Of a stretch of 5,054 nucleotides of DNA, positions 1 through 5,054 are shown in pieces (positions within the stretch are counted from its first letter, which is position 1; each line of letters begins with the position of its first letter). The notes under the pieces were generated by a model that had not been told where the DNA came from, ran no database searches, and saw only the letters and a list, made by a program, of their open reading frames with translations. Source of the DNA: Chloroflexota bacterium (GTDB lineage: Bacteria; Chloroflexota; Dehalococcoidia; Lucifugimonadales; Lucifugimonadaceae); assembly GCA_030831265.1 (NCBI GenBank), contig JAURLM010000291.1, positions 1 to 5,054 of the forward strand, given 5' to 3'. Both the position numbers and the translations under genes were made by a program.

Positions 1-1612
1 CTTCGTACCGTTCTGTGAATTCCCGCATCGACCCATCGTAGTCCAGCATGAAGAGTGCATTCTTCGCGCGGGCAAGGTGAGGCCCGATAGTCTCAGCCAG
101 TACGGGGGACTGGAGTTGAGGCGGGACCCCCATTTCCTGGACTTTCGGCTGAGTTAAGGAGTCCATAAACCGTTCCACCCAGCGGTGAACATCGTTAAGG
201 CTCACCCGCTGGTACATCGGCCGCATGCGCTCTTGCCGCTCACCAAAGTCCATCTCCAGGCCGCGCTCTATCTGTGACGCGGTTCCTTCGATGTCCCATG
301 GGTTTATCCGTAGCGATTCACCAAGCTCTGACGCTGCACCCGCGAACTCACTGAGCGCCAGCACACCACCACCATCATCACGACACGCCACATATTCCTT
401 GGCGACAAGATTCAGTCCATCTCGCACGGGAGAGACAAACGCCATGTCCGCAAGACGGTAAAGGGCGCCGAGTTCCTCCCTCGGCACAGACTGATACATG
501 TAGTGAATCGGAATTCGCCCGGGTGACCCGTACAACCCGTTGATTTCACCCACCAACTGCTCAACATGGCTCTTTTGCTGCGAGTAACTTTCGATGTTCT
601 CTCGCGAAGGAACGGCTATCTGTATTAGCACGGCGTTTCGACGCCACCGTGGAGATCGTTCCAGCAGCTTTCGCCACGCTTCCAGTTTCAGCGGCAATCC
701 TTTGGTGTAGTCCAGCCGGTCTACCCCAAGCACAACTTGCCGTTCTCCAATACGTCGCTTCAGATCCAGCAAGTATCTCTCTGCTTTCGCAGAGAAAGCG
801 GCTTCCCGCAATTCATCAACATCAATCCCGATAGGATGCGTCTGTATCCTGACAGTCCGACCTGAATACAACACTGTGCCACCAGAGCTTTCCAGCCCCA
901 GCAACCTCCGGAAACTACGCTGAAGGTTGTCAGCGTATTCGTAGGTGTGAACGCCGATCAAATCAGCACCGAGCAGTCCGCGCAGGATTCGCGATCTTTG
1001 CGGGAGCACCCTGAACGTCTCTGACGACGGGAACGGGATGTGAAGGAAGAAGCCGATCCGCGCATCCGGAATTCGTTGGCGGAGCAACTCTGGTAGCAAC
1101 ATCAACTGGTAGTCATGAACCCAGATTAGGTCACCGGGTTCGGCTACTTCTGCGACCTTGTCTGCAAATCTCTCGTTGACCTTGCGGTAGGCTTCAAACT
1201 GTGCCGGGTCAAACTCGCACCGTTCAACGAAATAATGGAACAACGGCCAGACAGCACCGTTCGAATACCCCTCGTAAAAAGCGTGGTACTCGCGCGCTGG
1301 AACATCTACCGGGACAAGTCGGCGTTCTTGAAGTTGTCGCCGAATATCATCATTGGGAGCCTCACCAGGATGCCCGATCCAGATCCCGTCGCTCTTCGAA
1401 TGTAACGGCGAAAGACCAGTCACCAGGCCACCAGCGGACATGTTGAGCGTCTGGGTATTGCCCCGGCCACGACTTATGGTCACGGGTAACCGGTTTGAGA
1501 CGAGAATTACTCTTGGCACTGGTTTTGACTCCGGACCGACAACGAAATACTTCGATTGGCCAGCAGGTCTAGACTGGCCGACAAACTCCGGGCTTCGAGT
1601 TGAGACTAGCAT
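1..1612 (-). CDS. otsA: Trehalose-6-phosphate synthase (OtsA, GT20) fused to an OtsB-like phosphatase domain; 3' end outside window
   Basis: The GT20 domain transfers glucose from UDP-glucose to glucose-6-phosphate, giving trehalose-6-phosphate in the cytoplasm. I translated the frame by hand: it is open for 537 codons and leaves through the window edge. Motifs in order: SNRLPVT (R41), the GG loop (61-62), GIWIGHPG (W78), YEGYSNGAVWP (W122), WVHDYQLMLLP (D167), FFLHIPFP (H191), GVDRLDYTKG (R299, K304), SPVRDGLNLVAKEY (D398, E406) and LSEFAGAASEL. These match the substrate-contacting positions known in E. coli OtsA. From about residue 515 a second domain begins: FMLDYDGSM (D524, D526) is HAD motif I, as in trehalose-6-phosphate phosphatases, so a bifunctional enzyme is likely. 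Start choice: ATG at 1612 is the longest reading after an upstream in-frame TAG but has no clear ribosome site. GTG at 1519, behind GGAG at 1532-1529, would start MPRVILVSNRLP as most OtsA proteins do and is a serious alternative. It is divergent from the GH15 gene. The synthase call is firm; the start is not. Confidence 0.95.
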   Translation of the reverse strand, partial: MLVSTRSPEFVGQSRPAGQSKYFVVGPESKPVPRVILVSNRLPVTISRGRGNTQTLNMSAGGLVTGLSPLHSKSDGIWIGHPGEAPNDDIRRQLQERRLVPVDVPAREYHAFYEGYSNGAVWPLFHYFVERCEFDPAQFEAYRKVNERFADKVAEVAEPGDLIWVHDYQLMLLPELLRQRIPDARIGFFLHIPFPSSETFRVLPQRSRILRGLLGADLIGVHTYEYADNLQRSFRRLLGLESSGGTVLYSGRTVRIQTHPIGIDVDELREAAFSAKAERYLLDLKRRIGERQVVLGVDRLDYTKGLPLKLEAWRKLLERSPRWRRNAVLIQIAVPSRENIESYSQQKSHVEQLVGEINGLYGSPGRIPIHYMYQSVPREELGALYRLADMAFVSPVRDGLNLVAKEYVACRDDGGGVLALSEFAGAASELGESLRINPWDIEGTASQIERGLEMDFGERQERMRPMYQRVSLNDVHRWVERFMDSLTQPKVQEMGVPPQLQSPVLAETIGPHLARAKNALFMLDYDGSMREFTERYE

Positions 1613-1678
1613 ACGCGTTGATATGCGGATGGACGTGTCCACACCCGGCTGAACGCCCACCGGACAACACTGAGAATC

Positions 1679-1709
1679 TTTACACTCCTAGTTTGCACCT
1701 ATGTGTAAT
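1679..1709 (+). promoter_or_regulatory. Candidate sigma70-type promoter for the GH15 gene
   Basis: TTTACA at 1679-1684 matches the -35 consensus TTGACA at five of six bases. TGTAAT at 1704-1709 matches TATAAT at five of six. The spacer is 19 bases, slightly long. Transcription would start near 1716, giving a leader of about 45 bases before the ATG at 1760. The same block read on the minus strand gives a poorer pair (ATTACA and TGTAAA, four of six each, 19-base spacer) that could serve otsA. This is consensus matching only, and the host's consensus is unknown. Confidence 0.35.
1680..1708. repeat. Inverted repeat TTACAC-N17-GTGTAA, possible operator
   Basis: TTACAC at 1680-1685 and GTGTAA at 1703-1708 are perfect reverse complements separated by 17 bases. 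Inside them TAG (1690-1692) and CTA (1699-1701) extend the symmetry imperfectly. The arms overlap the candidate -35 and -10 elements. With a centre-to-centre spacing of 23 bases, about two helical turns, the arms could bind a dimeric regulator controlling both divergent genes. The arms are short, so chance is possible. Confidence 0.3.
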
Positions 1710-1743
1710 GGCAGTAAGTGAGTTGACCACTAACGCCCGGAAC

Positions 1744-1747
1744 AGGA
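1744..1747 (+). promoter_or_regulatory. Weak ribosome binding site of the GH15 gene
   Basis: AGGA lies 12 bases upstream of the ATG at 1760. The spacing is longer than optimal, but this is the only Shine-Dalgarno-like stretch near that start. The start itself is well supported, because the protein begins with the motif typical of bacterial GH15 N-termini. Confidence 0.4.
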
Positions 1748-1759
1748 ACCATTGTCTGT

Positions 1760-3601
1760 ATGAGTTACAAGCGTCTCGAAGAGTACGGCCTAATCGGCAA
1801 CATGCATTCAGCGGCACTCGTTGGAAGAGACGGGGCCATAGACTGGCTATGCCTTCCACGGTTCGACTCACCGGCGATATTTTCCGCAATCCTTGATGAT
1901 GAAAAAGGCGGCTCATTCAGCATTACAGCCCCGAACGCTACAGACCGTCGTCAGATGTATTTCCCTGAAACAAATGTCCTCACAACGCGTTTCGGAGGAC
2001 AAGAATCGGTTGCCCAAATAACTGATTTCATGCCCATCAGTGAAAACGGCGATGGAACTGGTACGCATCGAAGACCTTCTGGTGCTGCTGGGAATGAAGT
2101 GCGGTTAATCCGTTATGTGCAAGGGGTTATGGGCGAAACGAAAATCCGCCTCGAATGCCGACCCCGCTTCAACCTTGGAGCTACCAGTCATACGGTTGAG
2201 ATGAGCGATTCTGGAGTGATATTCAGAGCGGAGACCGGAGAGCTTCTCAGTCTTTCACTACCGTGCGAATACTCGATACAGGGCGGTGGTGTCGTCGCAG
2301 AGTTCACGCTGGGGATGGGCCAGGCTATGACATTCAGCCTGGAGCTCCTCACACGGGATAACGCACGGCCCAAGATGCTATCGGCAGCGCAAGGCGAAGA
2401 GTTATTCCACGACACAGTATCGTTCTGGCGGGACTGGGTCTCACGTTGCACTTACGATGGACGATGGCGTGAGGACGTCATTCGCTCCCTGTTGACGCTC
2501 AAGCTGCTTACGTACAGCCCCACCGGAGCAATCATCGCAGCACCAACGACGTCTCTACCGGAACAGATCGGTGGAACCCGCAACTGGGACTATCGCTACT
2601 GCTGGATCAGGGATTCAGCCCTCACGCTTCAGGCATTCATGCGAATGGGCTACGTAGAAGAAGCCCGAATGTTCATGCGCTGGCTCGGTGACCGCTGTCG
2701 TGACACGACAAATGCCGAGCACCCCTTACAGATTATGTACGGCATCAGCGGCGAAAAAGAGCTACCGGAAATTGAACTGAACCATCTTGATGGATATCGT
2801 GGCTCCAAGCCCGTCCGCGTGGGCAACGGAGCGTACAAACAGCTCCAATTGGACATGTATGGCGAACTGCTCGAAGCCGTGTTCGTCTACAACCGACACG
2901 CATACCCGATCTCATTTGACCTGTGGCGGTCACTCATCACCATCCTAGACTGGGTAGCCAAAAACTGGAGAACTCCAGATGAAGGCATCTGGGAGGTCCG
3001 CGGCGGTAGGCGGCAGTTCGTGCATTCAAAGCTGATGGCGTGGAATGCGCTGGCGAAAGGTCTCAAACTCGCGGACGAGCGTTCATTACCCGCGTCTCGT
3101 GAGCTTTGGATCACGGCACGTGACGAGATTCTTCTGGAGATCATGGAGAAGGGCTGGAGCCACGAACTGCAGTCGTTCGTTCAAAGCTACGGTTCAGATG
3201 TGCTGGACGCATCATTGCTTCAATTGTTGAACATCGGAGCACTCTCACCGCGTGACCCTCGCATGATGTCTACCGTGGCCCAGATCGAACAGCGACTGGC
3301 TCATGACAGCCTTGTGTATCGCTACGACCATTCGAAGTCACCGGATGGACTTCCAGGTACTGAAGGCACATTCACCATGTGCACATTCTGGCTGGTTGAA
3401 GCACTCACACGCATGGGACGGCTTGATGATGCAAGATTCTTGTTCGAGCGAATGCTGGGTTACGCCTCTCCACTGGGGCTTTACGCAGAAGAAACCGGAC
3501 GCACTGGCGAGCTCCTGGGCAACTTCCCGCAAGCGTTCACACACCTTTCGCTGATAAACGCGGCATTTATCCTAGACCGGGGACTGAACCACAAGCGTTG
3601 A
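1760..3601 (+). CDS. Glycoside hydrolase family 15 protein (probable trehalase or glucoamylase)
   Basis: This is a complete 613-residue protein of the usual length for bacterial and archaeal two-domain GH15 enzymes. It starts MSYKRLEEYGLIGN, the standard start of this family, followed by GRDGAIDWLCLPRFDSP (22-38). The N-terminal beta-sandwich spans about 1-215, then comes the (alpha/alpha)6 catalytic barrel. Barrel motifs: TRNWDYRYCWIRDS (273-286), EGIWEVRGG (408-416) with E412 as likely general acid, LPGTEGTFTMCTFW (531-544), LYAEETG (574-580) with E577 as likely general base, and GNFPQAFTHL (587-596). There is no signal peptide or membrane segment, so it should act in the cytoplasm. Inverting hydrolysis of an alpha-glucosidic bond is the family reaction. 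The family includes glucoamylases, glucodextranases and mycobacterial and archaeal trehalases. The divergent otsA neighbour favours trehalose as substrate, but that is inference from context. Residues about 94-112, rich in Gly, Arg and Thr, look like a loop insertion. It ends in TGA. Confidence 0.93.
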   Translation: MSYKRLEEYGLIGNMHSAALVGRDGAIDWLCLPRFDSPAIFSAILDDEKGGSFSITAPNATDRRQMYFPETNVLTTRFGGQESVAQITDFMPISENGDGTGTHRRPSGAAGNEVRLIRYVQGVMGETKIRLECRPRFNLGATSHTVEMSDSGVIFRAETGELLSLSLPCEYSIQGGGVVAEFTLGMGQAMTFSLELLTRDNARPKMLSAAQGEELFHDTVSFWRDWVSRCTYDGRWREDVIRSLLTLKLLTYSPTGAIIAAPTTSLPEQIGGTRNWDYRYCWIRDSALTLQAFMRMGYVEEARMFMRWLGDRCRDTTNAEHPLQIMYGISGEKELPEIELNHLDGYRGSKPVRVGNGAYKQLQLDMYGELLEAVFVYNRHAYPISFDLWRSLITILDWVAKNWRTPDEGIWEVRGGRRQFVHSKLMAWNALAKGLKLADERSLPASRELWITARDEILLEIMEKGWSHELQSFVQSYGSDVLDASLLQLLNIGALSPRDPRMMSTVAQIEQRLAHDSLVYRYDHSKSPDGLPGTEGTFTMCTFWLVEALTRMGRLDDARFLFERMLGYASPLGLYAEETGRTGELLGNFPQAFTHLSLINAAFILDRGLNHKR

Positions 3602-3698
3602 GGCCGGTTTCACTCGATCCTACGTTTGTCTCTGCGAAAGTCCTGTCTGCGCCCGTATACTCGGCATTCACAACCTCTGACCAACTACGGAGCAGGTA
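3602..3698 (+). other. Short intergenic gap, no terminator seen
   Basis: These 97 bases lie between the GH15 stop and the dehydratase start on the same strand. I see no GC-rich hairpin followed by a T run, so read-through from the GH15 gene is possible. TATACT at 3656-3661 resembles a -10 box (five of six), but no good -35 lies 16-18 bases upstream; TTGTCT at 3626-3631 is about 24 bases away. Whether the dehydratase has its own promoter is unresolved. Confidence 0.4.
3689..3692 (+). promoter_or_regulatory. Ribosome binding site of the dehydratase gene
   Basis: GGAG sits six bases upstream of the ATG at 3699, a good spacing. It supports this start, which also places the conserved IRTHADGP motif at residues 31-38, close to where it lies in E. 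coli YjhG. Confidence 0.65.
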
Positions 3699-5054
3699 AT
3701 GACAACGCGCTCGTACCCCGGCCACGACACGAACGAAGTAACCACAGCAGATGTACTGGGTTCAGCACCCGGTGCTGCCAACTGGGAGATCAGAACTCAC
3801 GCAGACGGCCCCGGCGGCAGCGTGCCATTCACTCCCGAGTTCCTGATTGAAGAACCCAGCGGAAACCATTTCGGTATGAGCCAGAATGCCGGCATGGGCT
3901 GGACGCCATCGGAACTACTGCGCAAGCAGTTCATCATCCTTTCTACCGCAGGCGGCGTCCGAGAGGAGAACGGTGACCCGGTAGCACTTGGCCTCCACAC
4001 CGGCCACTTCGAACTTGCTTCTCTGGTCAAATCAGCGGCAAAAGAGTTGCGGAACCTGAAATCTGTCCCATTTGCGGTCTTCTGTTCCGACCCATGCGAC
4101 GGCCGAACGCAAGGAACGACTGGCATGCTGGATAGCCTGCCTTACCGCAACGATGCAGCGCAGGTTTTCCGCCGACAGGCTCGATCACTACCAACCGCCC
4201 GCGGCGTCCTCGGCATCGCCTCTTGTGACAAGGGACTGCCAGCCATGATGATGGCTCTCGCAGGACTCCGAGACCGGCCGGTGGCAATTGTCCCCGGTGG
4301 TGTAACACTTGCACCCAACCGTGGTGAAGACGCAGGTCAGATCCAGTCAATTGGCGCACGCTTTGCACAGGGTGAAGTGACACTCGAATACGCACAGGAC
4401 GTAGGCTGTCGCGCCTGTGCCTCTACCGGCGGAGGTTGCCAGTTCCTGGGTACCGCTGGCACATCCCAGGTCGTGTCCGAGGCGCTCGGCCTGGCCATCA
4501 CTCACGGAGCGCTCTCCCCATCCGGGACACCTGCATGGCACGACATCGCAGTACGAACGGCACGAGCGCTGGTGGCGATGGAAAAGCGCGGTATCACGTC
4601 ATCAGACATCCTGACCGACGAAGCATTTCAGAACGCAATGGTCGTCCACGCAGCGTGCGGAGGCTCCACTAACCTGCTCCTGCACACCCCGGCTATCGCC
4701 CACGCAGCGGGCCGCAAACGCATGGGTGTCGAAGATTGGAACCAGATCAACCGCAGGGTTCCGAGACTGGTTGACGTACTCCCGAACGGGCCTGTCGGCC
4801 ACCCCACAGCTCAGCTTTACGCAGCAGGAGGCGTGCCTGAAGTCATGCTGCACCTTCGCAGACTCGGGCTGCTGAACACCGGTGTCCTGACCGCTACCGG
4901 CCAGACGCTCGGCGAGAACCTTGACTGGTGGGAGGGATCAGAGCGCCGCGCCGCTGTCCGCAAGTACCTGAAAGAGGTTGATGGCGTAGACCCGGATAAC
5001 GTAATCATGTCTCCGGATCGTGCCAAATCGAAGGGCTTAACCAGCACGGTCACA
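3699..5054 (+). CDS. yjhG: YjhG/YagF-family dehydratase (IlvD/Edd superfamily; probable D-xylonate dehydratase), 3' end outside window
   Basis: The 452 codons visible correspond to roughly the first 70% of E. coli YjhG, which is about 655 residues as I recall it. YjhG removes water from D-xylonate to give 2-keto-3-deoxy-xylonate in pentose and sugar-acid catabolism. Conserved blocks: IRTHADGP (31-38), NAGMGW (63-68), SDPCDGRTQGTTGM (130-143), SLPYRND (146-152), SCDKGLPAMMMA (175-186, the IlvD/Edd CDK signature), GCRACASTGGGCQFLGTAGTSQ (236-257), ACGGSTNLLLH (319-329), PRLVDVLPNGPV (355-366), GGVPEVMLHL (377-386) and NLDWWE (407-412). By comparison with IlvD, D134, D177 and K178 would hold the Mg ion, and C133, C176 and C247 are candidate Fe-S ligands. 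The C-terminal domain is off the window. The gene follows the GH15 gene on the same strand and may be co-transcribed. The exact sugar acid is not fixed by the sequence; xylonate is the family default. Subfamily placement is strong and substrate is moderate. Confidence 0.92.
   Translation, partial: MTTRSYPGHDTNEVTTADVLGSAPGAANWEIRTHADGPGGSVPFTPEFLIEEPSGNHFGMSQNAGMGWTPSELLRKQFIILSTAGGVREENGDPVALGLHTGHFELASLVKSAAKELRNLKSVPFAVFCSDPCDGRTQGTTGMLDSLPYRNDAAQVFRRQARSLPTARGVLGIASCDKGLPAMMMALAGLRDRPVAIVPGGVTLAPNRGEDAGQIQSIGARFAQGEVTLEYAQDVGCRACASTGGGCQFLGTAGTSQVVSEALGLAITHGALSPSGTPAWHDIAVRTARALVAMEKRGITSSDILTDEAFQNAMVVHAACGGSTNLLLHTPAIAHAAGRKRMGVEDWNQINRRVPRLVDVLPNGPVGHPTAQLYAAGGVPEVMLHLRRLGLLNTGVLTATGQTLGENLDWWEGSERRAAVRKYLKEVDGVDPDNVIMSPDRAKSKGLTSTVT

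Larger units (their letters stand above)
1613..1759. promoter_or_regulatory. Divergent intergenic region between otsA and the GH15 gene
   Basis: This short stretch separates two divergently transcribed genes and must hold the promoters for both, unless the true otsA start is the GTG at 1519; the region would then extend from 1520. I see no convincing small open frame in it. It holds the dyad and the promoter-like elements listed separately. The minus-strand frame of otsA stays open upstream of the ATG until a TAG near position 1690, so the far end of this gap is not clearly non-coding by frame alone. Confidence 0.6.

Noticed and set aside
1201..1896. Overlapping plus-strand open frames at 1201-1446, 1353-1652 and 1600-1896.
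   Set aside because: The first two lie mostly antisense to otsA and the third runs into the GH15 gene in another frame. Their translations are Arg-rich or low in recognisable motifs, as expected for shadows of real genes.
781..3640. A 10-base inverted match, CTTTCGCAGA near 784-793 and TCTGCGAAAG at 3631-3640.
   Set aside because: It is too short and too distant, with one copy in coding DNA and no further copies noticed. Treated as chance.
3602..3698. A possible intrinsic terminator or small RNA after the GH15 gene.
   Set aside because: No stable stem followed by a T run is visible by eye, and there is no clear promoter pair.
1461..3728. An exact 13-base direct repeat, CCCCGGCCACGAC, at 1461-1473 and 3716-3728.
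   Set aside because: Both copies lie inside coding sequence (otsA on the minus strand, dehydratase on the plus strand) and encode unrelated residues that fit their families. A single GC-rich 13-mer match without extended flanks is most likely chance.
3797..4395. Minus-strand open frames of 109 and 122 codons opposite the dehydratase.
   Set aside because: The plus-strand reading matches YjhG/YagF motif after motif. The antisense frames show no recognisable domain or ribosome site.

Overview
The window is bacterial chromosomal DNA of moderate GC with three genes, two of them cut by the window edges. Ordinary Shine-Dalgarno-type signals are visible and none of the genes is interrupted. I found no RNA gene, insertion sequence, CRISPR array or phage gene. 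The host cannot be named from three genes. A fused trehalose-6-phosphate synthase/phosphatase next to a bacterial GH15 protein, plus a YjhG/YagF-type sugar-acid dehydratase, would fit an aerobic heterotroph such as a marine Chloroflexota (SAR202-like) or a proteobacterium. That placement is a low-confidence guess.

Layout. (1) Positions 1-1612, minus strand: OtsA-type trehalose-6-phosphate synthase (GT20). Just before the window edge it runs into the first motif of an OtsB-like HAD phosphatase, so the full gene is probably a synthase-phosphatase fusion. (2) About 147 bp of divergent intergenic DNA (1613-1759), with a dyad of TTACAC/GTGTAA arms sitting on the best promoter-like sequence. (3) Positions 1760-3601, plus strand: a complete 613-residue GH15 glycoside hydrolase (trehalase/glucoamylase family) with both catalytic glutamates in place. 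(4) A 97-bp gap without a recognisable terminator. (5) Positions 3699-5054, plus strand: the first 452 codons of a YjhG/YagF-family IlvD/Edd dehydratase, probably a D-xylonate or related sugar-acid dehydratase.

How the genes fit together. Genes 1 and 2 look like a divergently transcribed trehalose module. The fusion would make trehalose from UDP-glucose and glucose-6-phosphate via trehalose-6-phosphate. The GH15 enzyme has no export signal, so it could split intracellular trehalose to glucose. The dehydratase belongs to sugar-acid catabolism. It may be co-transcribed with the GH15 gene, but no biochemical link is evident. I see no clear candidate for a new biological system. The items worth a second look are the shared dyad, the edge-truncated phosphatase domain with its variant motif, the substrate of the GH15 enzyme, and the cysteine arrangement of the dehydratase.
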